64,000 nt of DNA from Bacillota bacterium (GCA_023400235.1 JAEXFI010000035.1:62001-126000); one strand, 5' to 3'. Positions 27,306 through 36,852 are shown, counted from the stretch's first letter. Numbers and translations are program-made. The notes: generated from the sequence alone by a model not told the origin.

Positions 27306-28844
27306 ATGATAGGAAAAACACATGTTTTGAGCTTTTTAGCAGCTTCAAAAAAGCAGTTGAATATATCCTTAAAAGCCAAGATGAGAGCCTTGATGATTTT
27401 AGTCATCCTACCTCTGCTGGTATTTGTTGCATACCTTATATCCCAGTTGGGAACATACTCGGACTACTACGACGCAATATACAAAAACATTTCAATAGCT
27501 AATGACTTTTCGCAGAATTTTAAGAATAATTATGACTACAGCATGTACCGGATTGTAATAGGGTCAAGTGATTTCCGCAAAGAAGGCATTTCATCAAAAT
27601 TGGAGGATGCCTATAAAACTGTAAGAACTTTAAGGATTAAAGCCCTTATGCCCGAAAACAAGAGTACTACAAAATATATGCTGGATTATGTTGACAGCCT
27701 TAGGCGAAGCACTGAGATCATAAGGACAAATCTGAATTCTGAAGGTCCTAAATATGATAGAAACCTGATGATTCTGGACAATGATATCAGAACCACCACC
27801 ACGATGATTACCGATGCAGTACAAAAATATGTGTATTATGAAACTTTTCAGATGAAAAAGGTGCACAGTAAAATTCAGACCGAGACAACAAGAAATGTTA
27901 CCTTTGCATGCATCATATTTGCCGTACTCCTGGTTGCAACCTTTATACTTGTTGAATTGGTCTCACATAGTATTACAAAACCCATTAAAAACCTGTGTAT
28001 TTCCACAAAGCTGGTGGGCAACGGAGATTTCACCACCCGGGTGCCCGATTCTGAAAGTGATGAAATTGCAACCTTAACCACCAGCTTTAACAAGATGATT
28101 GAAAAAATCGGCAGTCTTGTGGAGGATGTGAAGCTTGAGCAGATGAATCTGAGAAGAACAGAATTAAAGCTGATGCAGGAACAGATCAAGCCACATTTTC
28201 TGTATAATACTCTGGACACCATAGTCTGGCTGGCAGAAGGCAATCAGAGCAGGGATGTAGTCAGAATGGTCAGTGCCTTGTCAAGATTCTTCAGGATCAC
28301 TCTGAGCAAAGGGTACGATTTTATAAGTATTATGGAAGAGGAGATGCTGATACGAAGCTATCTTCAAATCCAGCAATACCGGTATGGGGATATCCTGGAG
28401 TATGAGATAGATATTTCACCTCAGCTTCATTCCTGCAAAATCCTGAAGCTTACACTGCAGCCCCTCATTGAAAACGCTCTTTACCATGGGATAAAAAACA
28501 AAAGGGGCAAGGGGAAAATAACCATACTGGGGTACTGTGAGGAAACCAAAATTATTCTCAAGGTTAAGGATAACGGCATTGGTATTCAGGCTCAGCAGCT
28601 TGAAAAAATCAAAAGAATCTTAAGCCGGGAGAACCTGGATATTAAATCAGAAAAGAACGGCTTTGGAATATTCAACGTAAATGAGCGTATCAAGCTGAAT
28701 TTTGGAGTTGAATATGGATTGGAGGTAAGCAGTGAATATGGAAAAGGAAGTGAATTTACCGTACTGATTCCGGTTATTACAGAAAGTATATCTGCATTTG
28801 CAGATGTAAAAAATAAAGCTTCTTGTATTCAAACTTTACATTAA
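27306..28844 (+). CDS. YesM-type sensor histidine kinase
   Basis: A membrane sensor of about 512 residues from ATG 27306, which has AAGGAAAAG upstream; an in-frame ATG at 27234 lacks a ribosome site. A first membrane helix is at ALMILVILPLLVFVAYLI, then an extracellular sensing part of about 160 residues, then a second helix (CIIFAVLLVATFILVELV). A HAMP linker (SITKPIKNLCISTKLVGNGDF) follows. The kinase core has the EQIKPHFLYNTLD box with the phospho-acceptor histidine, and an ATP-binding part with GFGIFNVNERI. This is the LytS/YesM class that partners AraC-type regulators and usually senses sugars or a sugar-binding protein. The regulator gene is 14 bases downstream. Confidence 0.93.
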   Translation: MIGKTHVLSFLAASKKQLNISLKAKMRALMILVILPLLVFVAYLISQLGTYSDYYDAIYKNISIANDFSQNFKNNYDYSMYRIVIGSSDFRKEGISSKLEDAYKTVRTLRIKALMPENKSTTKYMLDYVDSLRRSTEIIRTNLNSEGPKYDRNLMILDNDIRTTTTMITDAVQKYVYYETFQMKKVHSKIQTETTRNVTFACIIFAVLLVATFILVELVSHSITKPIKNLCISTKLVGNGDFTTRVPDSESDEIATLTTSFNKMIEKIGSLVEDVKLEQMNLRRTELKLMQEQIKPHFLYNTLDTIVWLAEGNQSRDVVRMVSALSRFFRITLSKGYDFISIMEEEMLIRSYLQIQQYRYGDILEYEIDISPQLHSCKILKLTLQPLIENALYHGIKNKRGKGKITILGYCEETKIILKVKDNGIGIQAQQLEKIKRILSRENLDIKSEKNGFGIFNVNERIKLNFGVEYGLEVSSEYGKGSEFTVLIPVITESISAFADVKNKASCIQTLH

Positions 28845-28858
28845 ATGAGGTGGAACAG

Positions 28859-30457
28859 GTGTATAAGGTTTTTCTGGTGGATGATGAGATTGTTGTTCGT
28901 CACGGAATCAGGGATTGTATAAATTGGGAAAGCACAAATTTCATATTCTCGGGAGAAGCTGCAGATGGTGAGCTGGCGCTGTCACTTATTCAAGAGATGA
29001 AGCCGGATATTCTTATTACGGATATCAAAATGCCTTTTATGGATGGTTTGCAGTTATGCCAGATTGTCAGAAAAAACATGCCCTGGGTTAAAATCATCAT
29101 ACTCAGCGGCCATGATGAGTTCTGCTATGCCCGGGAGGCTATGCGGATGGGTGTGGCGGAGTACCTTCTCAAGCCTGTGACTTCGGAAGATTTGCTGGAG
29201 ACGCTGTATAAGGTGGAGCTGCAAATCGAAAAGGAGAAAAAGGAGAGAGAGAATGCAGAAAGAATTAAAAGGCAGTTGGCTCAGAACACCCCTCTTTTAA
29301 GGGACAGGTTTTTAAATGAACTGCTGTTAGGGCTTATTCCGCCTGTAGAGGTTATAGAACGCTGTGCCTCACTCAATATTAATATCATATCCAAATTCTA
29401 TGCAGTTTTGATTATAGAAGCCCAGATATTCGGAGGAAATCCTGCTGAAGAGCAATATTCGGAAATCAAAAAGGCAGAAGCATTAATTGACGGTGTATTG
29501 CTAAGAGACCGGAAGGTCATCAAATTCAGAAAAAATCTGGGGGAAGTAATTCTTATAGTCAAGGGAGAATGCGCTGAAGGCCTGGAAACGGAGGCACACT
29601 GCCTGGCTCAGACAATCAAGCTGGAAGTTGAGGAAAAGACGACCTGTGTACTTGGAATATGCATAGGAGGTGTCAGCGAAAGAATAAAGGGGATAACTGA
29701 ATCCTACAGAGAAGCGGAAGAAATAAAAAGTTACCGCTGTATTTTTGGAAAACACAAAATCCTTAGCATGGATCACATAAAAAGTCATACCTCTGAAAAA
29801 AAAGAGTTTGTTGATATTTGCAAAAACGATGTGAATGATTTCTTGAAGTGCGGTCTGAAATCGGATGTTGTTTTTTTTGTAAATCAATATATTGACAATT
29901 TGATCAGGGTGGAAATGAAGTCCTTGTTATATATATATTACATATATCTGGATATGGTAATGAACGCTGCAAGGTTTGTAAATGAGCTGGGCGGAGAAAT
30001 AGAGCAAATAATTCCGTGGGTCCTGAATCTGGAAAACCTGGTTGCAGGCATCGATTCAATAGAGAAATTTGCAAGGCTGGCAGAAGATACTCTGATAAGG
30101 GTACTTGAATTCAGGGATTCCAGAGTTGAAAAAAAGTATGATGGAATCATTAACAAGGCAAAGGAATATATAAATAATAATTACTTCAATTCCGACATAT
30201 CCTTAAATACTGTCTCGTCCTTCGTCAATGTAAGCCCCAGCCATTTTAGTACTATTTTCAGTCAGGAGACCGGAGAAAATTTTATTGAATATCTTACAAA
30301 GGTAAGGGTAAAAAAGGCCAAGGAGCTTTTAAAAACCACATCCCTCAAATCTACTGAAATAGCCTACAATGTGGGATATAACGACCCTCACTATTTCAGT
30401 TATATATTTAAAAAAGCAATTGGCATCACACCAAAGGAATACAGGAATGGGGCGTGA
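28859..30457 (+). CDS. Response regulator with AraC-type DNA-binding domain
   Basis: A 532-residue regulator. The start is GTG 28859, with GAGGTGG about 8 bases upstream; the longer frame from TTG 28823 lies inside the kinase gene. The receiver domain (1-120) has VDDE and the phospho-acceptor aspartate in ILITDIKMPF near residue 55. A middle region of about 300 residues is typical of YesN proteins. The C-terminal AraC domain holds two helix-turn-helix units (DISLNTVSSFVNVSPSHFSTIF and STEIAYNVGYNDPHYFSYIF). In R. cellulolyticum a comparable system, XydS/XydR, controls a xylan-degradation cluster; by position this pair likely controls the importer, the GH10-GH62 genes, or both. Confidence 0.93.
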   Translation: MYKVFLVDDEIVVRHGIRDCINWESTNFIFSGEAADGELALSLIQEMKPDILITDIKMPFMDGLQLCQIVRKNMPWVKIIILSGHDEFCYAREAMRMGVAEYLLKPVTSEDLLETLYKVELQIEKEKKERENAERIKRQLAQNTPLLRDRFLNELLLGLIPPVEVIERCASLNINIISKFYAVLIIEAQIFGGNPAEEQYSEIKKAEALIDGVLLRDRKVIKFRKNLGEVILIVKGECAEGLETEAHCLAQTIKLEVEEKTTCVLGICIGGVSERIKGITESYREAEEIKSYRCIFGKHKILSMDHIKSHTSEKKEFVDICKNDVNDFLKCGLKSDVVFFVNQYIDNLIRVEMKSLLYIYYIYLDMVMNAARFVNELGGEIEQIIPWVLNLENLVAGIDSIEKFARLAEDTLIRVLEFRDSRVEKKYDGIINKAKEYINNNYFNSDISLNTVSSFVNVSPSHFSTIFSQETGENFIEYLTKVRVKKAKELLKTTSLKSTEIAYNVGYNDPHYFSYIFKKAIGITPKEYRNGA

Positions 30458-30584
30458 GTAAACATAAACGTACATGACTGAAAATGACTATAAGTATAAT
30501 CGCAGTCATAAGGTCAATGTGGTTAAACCATCTGCTTTATTGTTCAGGCTAACTGACTTTCTAATAAAATCAAACAATGTTTAA

Positions 30585-30633
30585 AAGAAAATGAACAAAA
30601 TGCAATATAAAGTTGCATTTTACGTATTTTCTT
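30585..30633. terminator. Interrupted inverted repeat after the response-regulator gene
   Basis: The outer arms AAGAAAAT/ATTTTCTT (8 bp) and inner arms AAAATGCAA/TTGCATTTT (9 bp) are both perfect, separated by a symmetric 4-nt internal loop, with a 7-nt apical loop. No long T-tract follows, so it may be a weak terminator or a regulatory hairpin. Confidence 0.5.
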
Positions 30634-30782
30634 AAAATATATAGATAAACAAAAAAAATATATATACCAATGTCATAAGGAAGTATATTGAGCTGGAAAC
30701 TGTTTACAAATTATAATTATTTTAGACATGCATAATATTAATCATTTCATTTCACTCATATTCTTACACCTGTTTGAATATT

Positions 30783-30843
30783 GTCAATACCTTATACTTT
30801 TATATTTTTGGAGCTATCCGGGGTATTGAGTACAGGTATTGAC
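30783..30843. promoter_or_regulatory. Three copies of a GGTATTGA(C) motif, candidate operator
   Basis: GTCAATACC at 30783-30791 is the exact complement of GGTATTGAC at 30835-30843; another GGTATTGA lies at 30822-30829, 13 bases before the last copy and in the same direction. Repeated half-sites of this kind suit an AraC-type regulator. The assignment is inferred from position. Confidence 0.45.
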
Positions 30844-31005
30844 TTATTTTTTATCATGAAGCTACTCAATTTAAAATATGAAGGGAGGCTAAGAAGAGGC
30901 CAGGCCTGGGTAAAAATTGATATTAAATAAGCAGCAGTCTTCATCTCATAATACGATTCTTATGACAACTACCTAACTGCATATGTTCATAAATAATTTT
31001 TAAAG

Positions 31006-31028
31006 CTGATGTAGATATGACACATCAG
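31006..31028. promoter_or_regulatory. Short inverted repeat near the GH10 start
   Basis: CTGATGT (31006-31012) and ACATCAG (31022-31028) are exact complements around a 9-base spacer, about 50 bases before the GH10 start codon. It may be an operator or a leader hairpin. Confidence 0.4.
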
Positions 31029-31080
31029 TAATTTTATCTTTTTGGTATGTATAATTTTATAAACAATGGAGGTTTTTAAC

Positions 31081-32703
31081 ATGTTTGAAAAGGAAAGTAA
31101 ACCAAAAGCCAGAATATCATATATTCTTACTTTGGCGCTTCTGATATTTTGTGTCACAGGAAGTTGTTTTACACCTGTGGCAGATGCCGCCATGGCTACT
31201 GGAAAAGCAAAATGGGTGGGAAATATTTGGGCTGATGCCAATGTACCTACCCGCTATGCTGACTACTGGAATCAGATTACCCCTGAAAATTCAACAAAAT
31301 GGGCGTCATGTGAGTCGCAGCAGGGGAGCTATAATTTCAGCACAGCAAAGACCATGTACAATTACTGCAAAACAAATAAAATACCTTTTAAATTCCATAC
31401 ACTCATATGGGGCTCCCAATATCCAAGCTGGCTGAACAATCTTTCGGGAACAGCCAGGAAAACTGCGGTTGAGAATTGGATAAAAGCCGCTGCTCAGAAC
31501 TTCCCCGATGCAGAGTATATTGATGTTGTAAACGAAGCCATGCCGGGACATGCACCCTTTCCCTTCAAGAACGATATCGGAGGTGACAACGGACTGTATG
31601 GCACAGGCTGGGACTGGATAGTATGGTCGTTTGAAAAGGCCCGCCAGTATTTCCCCAATTCAAAGCTTCTGATTAACGACTACAACATTCTCACGAATTA
31701 CACCAGCATTGATACCTACATAAAAGTAATCAATATATTGAAGGCCAGAAATCTCATAGACGGTATCGGCTGCCAGTCACACGGCCTGGAAAGCGCAAGT
31801 GCCGCAGATGTGAAGGCCAAGCTGGACAGGCTTGCCGCCACAGGTGTTCCAATATATATTTCCGAGCTGGATATAAATATTGCTGATGATACCACTCAGA
31901 AGAACAAAATGCAGGAGCTTTTCCCAGTATTGTACGAGCACTCAGCGGTTAAGGGCATAACATTATGGGGCTATATACAGGGACGTACCTGGATTCCAAA
32001 TTCTCACCTGCTTCTCAGCAACGGAAACGAAAGGCCGGCTCTCACCTGGTTAAAACAGTATATGGCAGGAGTTCCCAATAACCCTGACAATCCTGTTGAG
32101 ACCAGAAGTGCATTTGTTAAGCTGGAAGCAGAGAGTTATAACGACCAGTCTGGTATTCAGAGCGAAAGCTGCGGTGAAGGCGGTCAGAATATTGGATTTA
32201 TTGAGAACGGAGACTATGCGGTATATAAGAGCATAGATTTCGGCAGCGGTGCGGCAAGCTTCCAGGCAAGGGTGGCCAGCAATTCCACCGGGGGAAACAT
32301 AGAGATAAGGCTGGACAGCGTCAGCGGGACTCTCATTGGAACCTGTCCCGTAGCAGCAACAGGAGGCTGGCAGACCTGGACCGATGTGAAATGCAATGTC
32401 ACCGGAGTGAGCGGAAAGCATGATTTATACCTGAAGTTTACCGGCGGAAGCGGCTACCTGTTAAATCTCAACTGGTTCACCTTCAGTACTGCCGCTATAA
32501 CCGGGAAGGTAGGGGATATAAACTCCGACGGTGAAATAGATGCCCTTGATTTCCAATTGTTGAAAAAGCATCTTTTAGGTTCGGACAGCATTTCAAATAC
32601 GAAAGCTGCCGACGTGGATGCCAGCGGCGAAATAGATGCTATTGATTTTGGACTTTTCAAGCAATTCCTCCTGGGACAGATAACAAAGTTCCCGGCAGGG
32701 TAG
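31081..32703 (+). CDS. Cellulosomal endo-1,4-beta-xylanase, GH10-CBM6-dockerin
   Basis: A 540-residue secreted xylanase that cuts the xylan backbone while attached to the cellulosome. The start is ATG 31081, with GGAGG 8-9 bases upstream (the in-frame ATG at 31066 overlaps that site). The signal peptide ends near residue 33 (ADA-AMAT). GH10 spans about 35-335 with acid/base Glu152 in DVVNEAM and nucleophile Glu262 in ISELDIN. A CBM6 follows at about 343-465 (KLEAESYNDQSG, IENGDYAVYKSIDF). The type I dockerin is at about 475-540, with two calcium-binding repeats (GDINSDGEIDALDF and ADVDASGEIDAIDF). The Ala-Leu/Ala-Ile pair is of the cellulolyticum type. It is the first of three xylan genes. 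Confidence 0.96.
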   Translation: MFEKESKPKARISYILTLALLIFCVTGSCFTPVADAAMATGKAKWVGNIWADANVPTRYADYWNQITPENSTKWASCESQQGSYNFSTAKTMYNYCKTNKIPFKFHTLIWGSQYPSWLNNLSGTARKTAVENWIKAAAQNFPDAEYIDVVNEAMPGHAPFPFKNDIGGDNGLYGTGWDWIVWSFEKARQYFPNSKLLINDYNILTNYTSIDTYIKVINILKARNLIDGIGCQSHGLESASAADVKAKLDRLAATGVPIYISELDINIADDTTQKNKMQELFPVLYEHSAVKGITLWGYIQGRTWIPNSHLLLSNGNERPALTWLKQYMAGVPNNPDNPVETRSAFVKLEAESYNDQSGIQSESCGEGGQNIGFIENGDYAVYKSIDFGSGAASFQARVASNSTGGNIEIRLDSVSGTLIGTCPVAATGGWQTWTDVKCNVTGVSGKHDLYLKFTGGSGYLLNLNWFTFSTAAITGKVGDINSDGEIDALDFQLLKKHLLGSDSISNTKAADVDASGEIDAIDFGLFKQFLLGQITKFPAG

Positions 32704-32812
32704 CAGGTGCTTTTTTATGAACTTATGCAGTTTAAGGGCCTCGCGGCCATATGAACATGACTAAAAAGATTGGTTGATAATCAATCATAACTAATATTTT
32801 GGAGGTTTATTC

Positions 32813-33877
32813 ATGATAAAAAAATTTATTAATAAAATGCTTGTGACTTCATTAATAACAGGATTACTGACAGCTGTTGCAAATACAGCCTTTGCGGCTC
32901 CCCCCTCGGGATTTGACCAGTACAGGAGCAATATTCCCCACGGCAATATTACAACCGTAACCTATCACTCCAACACCACAAAAACTGACCGTAAGGCAAT
33001 GATATATACGCCACCGGGATACTCCACCAGCAAGAAATACAATGTATTATACCTGCTGCACGGTATAGGCGGAGACCATACTGAATGGTACAATGGGGGA
33101 AGGCCGGATATCATATTGGACAACCTGTACTCCGAAAATAAACTGTCCCAGATGATCGTGGTTATGCCTAACGGACGTGCAATGGCTGACGACAGGCCGG
33201 TGGGAGATATATACTCTGCCGACAAGGTAGCTGCCTTTGAAAATTTCCAGTACGACCTGATAAATGATCTCATACCTTATATCCAATCAAATTATCCTGT
33301 CCTGACAGACCGTACAAACCGTGCTATAGCAGGGTTATCCATGGGTGGAGGACAGTCTTTGAACTTTGGTCTGAAGTATATGGACTATTTTGCATATGCA
33401 GGAGGATTCTCTCCAGCGCCAAATACCTATTCACCCAGTCAAATGATTCCAGACCCTGCACAGGTTACTAATAAGATGAAGGTGGTATGGGTTTCCTGCG
33501 GGGATCAGGACGGTCTTTTAAATGTGGCACAGGGAGTACATAACTACCTGGCTCAGTACAATGTTCCCCACACCTGGTATCATGCTTCCGGAAATCACGA
33601 TTTCACATTCTGGAAGGATAGCCTGTACCAATATTCTCAATTAATTTTTAAAGGCATGGACAACCCTGAAGTCAAACTTGGGGATATAAACTCAGACGGA
33701 CAAATAGATGCCATAGACTTCCAGCTGCTTAAGAAACACCTGTTAGGCCTGGAAACCATTACAAATCTTAAACTGGCAGATCTGGATGCAAATGGGGATG
33801 TAAATGCAATCGACTTTTCACTGCTTAAACAATACCTGCTCGGCAGCATAACTGTTTTTCCGGGGCAAAACCCTTAA
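32813..33877 (+). CDS. Cellulosomal CE1 esterase (feruloyl/acetylxylan esterase) with dockerin
   Basis: A 354-residue secreted esterase. The signal peptide ends near residue 28 (TAFA-APPS). The CE1 alpha/beta-hydrolase domain covers about 35-280; LYLLHGIGGDHTEW is the oxyanion segment, AGLSMGGGQ contains nucleophile Ser176, and GNHDFTFW contains the histidine. The C-terminal dockerin (about 284-350) has the two repeats GDINSDGQIDAIDF and ADLDANGDVNAIDF. No CBM is present. GGAGG lies 7-8 bases before the ATG. Located 109 bases after the GH10 gene and 88 before GH62, it should remove ferulate or acetate side groups so that the other two enzymes can work. Which ester it prefers is not visible. 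Confidence 0.92.
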   Translation: MIKKFINKMLVTSLITGLLTAVANTAFAAPPSGFDQYRSNIPHGNITTVTYHSNTTKTDRKAMIYTPPGYSTSKKYNVLYLLHGIGGDHTEWYNGGRPDIILDNLYSENKLSQMIVVMPNGRAMADDRPVGDIYSADKVAAFENFQYDLINDLIPYIQSNYPVLTDRTNRAIAGLSMGGGQSLNFGLKYMDYFAYAGGFSPAPNTYSPSQMIPDPAQVTNKMKVVWVSCGDQDGLLNVAQGVHNYLAQYNVPHTWYHASGNHDFTFWKDSLYQYSQLIFKGMDNPEVKLGDINSDGQIDAIDFQLLKKHLLGLETITNLKLADLDANGDVNAIDFSLLKQYLLGSITVFPGQNP

Positions 33878-33965
33878 TGCCGGCAGTATAAACCTGCGGA
33901 TAATTTATTAAGTATTTATGGCGGGTTCAGCAGTAGCAATATTTTAAGAAGGGATGATAATAAAT

Positions 33966-35582
33966 ATGAAACTTTTTATTAAAAGGTTTGTTTCAACTGT
34001 TTTGGTGCTTATGATGATAGCAGCCGGTGCGGGTACTGCGGTAAATGCAGCAGCAAATGCCAATCCTTCGTGGAATGTGGATGAGAGGGTCATATTCCAT
34101 GGAGAAGCTAAACCCTATGATTATTATGCGGCCAAGGACCCGACCATAGTTTATTATGGTGGCAAATATCATGTTTTCTATACGGGTGCCAATCAGGGCG
34201 GAGGCTGGCAGATGCTGTACACTTCCGCCGCTACAATTTCAGAGCTGAAGAATGCCCCCAGAACTTATCTGAGCAAAATCGGAGAAAGCTACTTCTGTGC
34301 GCCTGAAGTATTTTACTTTGAGCCTCAGAAGCTATGGTATCTGGTATACCAGGACGGAACCTACGGTGCTGCTTATGCTACAACCTCGAATATAGCAGAC
34401 CCCAGCTCCTGGTCGGGACCAAAGTCCTTCGGAATGTCAGGTAATATGGGCTGGGACTACTATGTAATATGCGACGACCAGTATGCTTATATGTACAATA
34501 CACCTGATGACGGCTCACACAATCTTTATGTAAGAAAAACCACCCTTGCAAATTTTCCTAAAGGGTGGGGCTCGCCTTCAGTTGCAATAAAAGATACCTT
34601 CGAAGGCTCGGAGGTTTATAAGTCTCTTGCCGACGGTAAATATTACCTGCTTATTGAGGATATGAAGGACGGCAGGTATTATGAACTGTGGTCCTCGGAC
34701 AGCGCTGGCGGCCCCTGGACACAGGTAGCCGAAAAGTGGGCATGGAGGGGTAATCTCACAAAATACAATTCAGACAAGTGGACAACCAATGTCTCACATG
34801 GGGAATTATTACGTGCCGGTTACAATCAGAAGCTGGAGATAAATGATATTAACAAGGTGGATTTTCTTATTCAGGGCACCACCAACACATCTGGGGAATA
34901 CCAAAAGATAATATGGGATCTGGGCCTGATAAGAAACTACACCGGAAGTCCTGACACACCCGTTACCCCAAGGTCGGCTTTTGGCAAAATTGAGGCAGAG
35001 AGCTACAATGACCAGTCTGGAATTCAGAATGTTACCTGCAATGAAGGAACTGAGGCCATAGGGTATATTGAAAACGGAGATTATGCCGTGTATAAGAGCA
35101 TTGATTTTGAAAGCGGTGCCACAAGCTTTACTACAAGAGCTTCCAGTGCAACCAGCGGAGGCAGCATTGAAATCAGGCTTGACAGCATAGGAGGCACCTT
35201 GCTGGGAACCTGTAAGATACCAGGAACAGGAGACTGGCAAACCTTTGTGGATGTCAAATGCAAGCTTGGCGGTGTGAGCGGAAAGCATGATCTTTATCTG
35301 AAATTTACAGGAGCCTCGGGATATTTGTTTAATCTGAACTGGTTAACCTTCAGCAATGAGAGCAGCCAGGAAATTTTAGGAGACATAAATTCCGACGGCC
35401 AGATAGATGCAATTGATCTGCAAATAATTAAAAAACAGCTTCTGGGTCTTGGAACGATTGAAAATACAAGGCTGGCTGATGTTGATTCCAGCGGAGAAAT
35501 CGATGCCATAGATTTTTCTCTTCTGAAGCAATATTTGCTGGGAATAATAACTGCCTTTCCCGGAGGAAAAGCAGCACAATAG
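33966..35582 (+). CDS. Cellulosomal alpha-L-arabinofuranosidase, GH62-CBM6-dockerin
   Basis: A 538-residue secreted enzyme that should remove single arabinofuranose branches from arabinoxylan. The start is ATG 33966, with AAGAAGGGA about 10 bases upstream; ATG 33954 lies too close to that site. The signal peptide ends near residue 28 (VNA-AANA). GH62 spans about 30-335, with the expected base Asp58 in AAKDPTIVYYGGKYHVFYTG and acid Glu216 in EGSEVYK. A CBM6 lies at about 340-460, close to the one in the GH10 protein. The dockerin (about 470-530) carries GDINSDGQIDAIDL and ADVDSSGEIDAIDF. It ends the xylan cluster; a strong hairpin with a T-tract follows. Confidence 0.94.
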   Translation: MKLFIKRFVSTVLVLMMIAAGAGTAVNAAANANPSWNVDERVIFHGEAKPYDYYAAKDPTIVYYGGKYHVFYTGANQGGGWQMLYTSAATISELKNAPRTYLSKIGESYFCAPEVFYFEPQKLWYLVYQDGTYGAAYATTSNIADPSSWSGPKSFGMSGNMGWDYYVICDDQYAYMYNTPDDGSHNLYVRKTTLANFPKGWGSPSVAIKDTFEGSEVYKSLADGKYYLLIEDMKDGRYYELWSSDSAGGPWTQVAEKWAWRGNLTKYNSDKWTTNVSHGELLRAGYNQKLEINDINKVDFLIQGTTNTSGEYQKIIWDLGLIRNYTGSPDTPVTPRSAFGKIEAESYNDQSGIQNVTCNEGTEAIGYIENGDYAVYKSIDFESGATSFTTRASSATSGGSIEIRLDSIGGTLLGTCKIPGTGDWQTFVDVKCKLGGVSGKHDLYLKFTGASGYLFNLNWLTFSNESSQEILGDINSDGQIDAIDLQIIKKQLLGLGTIENTRLADVDSSGEIDAIDFSLLKQYLLGIITAFPGGKAAQ

Positions 35583-35664
35583 TAAAACCCGGGAGCTGCC
35601 ATTTCCCGAAGTTGGGAATTCTTAGATAAAAGCCTTGCATATTTGAGGTGGGTAAATTATATTA

Positions 35665-35709
35665 TATATAAATGCAAATGCAAACCATTTGCATTTATAT
35701 ATTTTTTTT
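35665..35709 (+). terminator. 16-bp perfect hairpin with T8 tail after the GH62 gene
   Basis: Arms at 35665-35680 and 35686-35701 are exactly complementary around a 5-base loop, followed by eight T residues (35702-35709). The arms contain ATGCAAATG and CATTTGCAT. It fits a terminator of the xylan operon. Its symmetry and AT-rich arms also recall metal-regulator boxes, and a metal-related gene set starts 160 bases on. Confidence 0.75.
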
Positions 35710-35865
35710 ATGCTCGGGAAATATGTGAAGCGGTTATTTGCACAAACCAAATGCTACTTTTAGAAGAGATACTGTAAATAAAAGCTTCCACATATAAATA
35801 AAATATATGAGGGCAATATGTGACTTTGAGGTGTTACACACCACTAATCTAAGGAGGATTTTTCC

Positions 35866-36852
35866 ATGAAAACTAAAGTTGACATCATTTCCGGCTTTCT
35901 TGGAGCCGGTAAGACCACATTGATAAAAAAACTGCTGGAAGAGGTGTTATACAAGGAAAAGGTCGTGATTATAGAAAACGAGTTCGGAGAGGTGGGCATT
36001 GATGGCAGCATCCTTAAAAATTCAGGAATTCAGGTCAAAGAAATCAATTCCGGCTGCATTTGCTGTACGCTTGTGGGGGACTTTGGAAGGGCGGTTGAAG
36101 AGGTTATCCGGCAGTATGCTCCTGACAGGCTTATAATCGAGCCTTCCGGAGTGGGAAAACTCTCAGATGTTTTAAAAGCCTGCAAAGCAGCAAAATTACA
36201 GGGCTTAATTGAGCTTAATATGGTAATTGCCGTAGTGGATGTCCTTAAATATCACATATATATATCAAATTTTCATGAATTCTACGAAAATCAGGTCAAG
36301 CACGCAAAAACAGTTATCCTTAGCAGGACCCAAAAAGCTGAAGGCAGCATACTTGAGAAGACGACTGAGAATATCAGAAGTCTGAACCCCAATGCCAATA
36401 TTATTACAACACCTTGGGAGAGCATTTCGGCAGAACTGGTTATAGGAGTGGCAGAACAGGCTGCTGCCCTGTCTCTGGAAAGGCGGTTGACGGAACCCCT
36501 GAAAGTTACAATTAAAAGGCATAACCATACTGCAGGCTGTAAATGCGGCGGCGCTCATAATCACACTGCAGATGACTATTTTGAGGTTTGGGGCATAGAG
36601 ACACCAAGGACATTTAGCGAGGCAGCCCTGAAAACAATATTAACTGCTCTGACAAATGAAAATGACTATGGAGTTATTCTTAGGGCGAAAGGTATCCTGC
36701 TGACAGATGAAAACAAATGGATACAATTTGATTATGTTCCCGGAGAGTTTGATTTTAAAAATACAACTGCGGACTATACCGGCAGGCTGTGTGTAATAGG
36801 CAGGGGCTTAAAACGCAAGGAGCTTGATAGCCTGTTCAGGATTTCAGCTTAG
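35866..36852 (+). CDS. CobW/COG0523 family GTPase (metallochaperone-like)
   Basis: A 328-residue G3E GTPase. Walker A is GFLGAGKTT at residues 9-17; the metal-binding loop CICCT (CXCC) is near residue 66; LIIEPSGVG is the switch/Walker B region. The usual guanine-specificity motif NKxD appears as LSRTQK, a departure from the family. Near residues 223-240 is a His/Cys-rich stretch (HNHTAGCKCGGAHNH) suited to zinc or another divalent metal. The C-terminal CobW domain is present. AAGGAGG precedes the ATG. COG0523 proteins deliver metals to client proteins or help cells cope with zinc shortage. The permease and TIGR03943 neighbours suggest metal homeostasis; the metal itself is not certain. Confidence 0.9.
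   Translation: MKTKVDIISGFLGAGKTTLIKKLLEEVLYKEKVVIIENEFGEVGIDGSILKNSGIQVKEINSGCICCTLVGDFGRAVEEVIRQYAPDRLIIEPSGVGKLSDVLKACKAAKLQGLIELNMVIAVVDVLKYHIYISNFHEFYENQVKHAKTVILSRTQKAEGSILEKTTENIRSLNPNANIITTPWESISAELVIGVAEQAAALSLERRLTEPLKVTIKRHNHTAGCKCGGAHNHTADDYFEVWGIETPRTFSEAALKTILTALTNENDYGVILRAKGILLTDENKWIQFDYVPGEFDFKNTTADYTGRLCVIGRGLKRKELDSLFRISA

Larger units (their letters stand above)
30458..31080. other. Long AT-rich intergenic control region before the xylan enzyme genes
   Basis: About 620 bases with no convincing gene. It holds a long interrupted hairpin right after the regulator gene (30585-30633), a set of GGTATTGA motifs (30783-30843) and a short inverted repeat near the GH10 start (31006-31028), listed separately. 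No promoter fits the consensus well enough to call. Confidence 0.6.
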
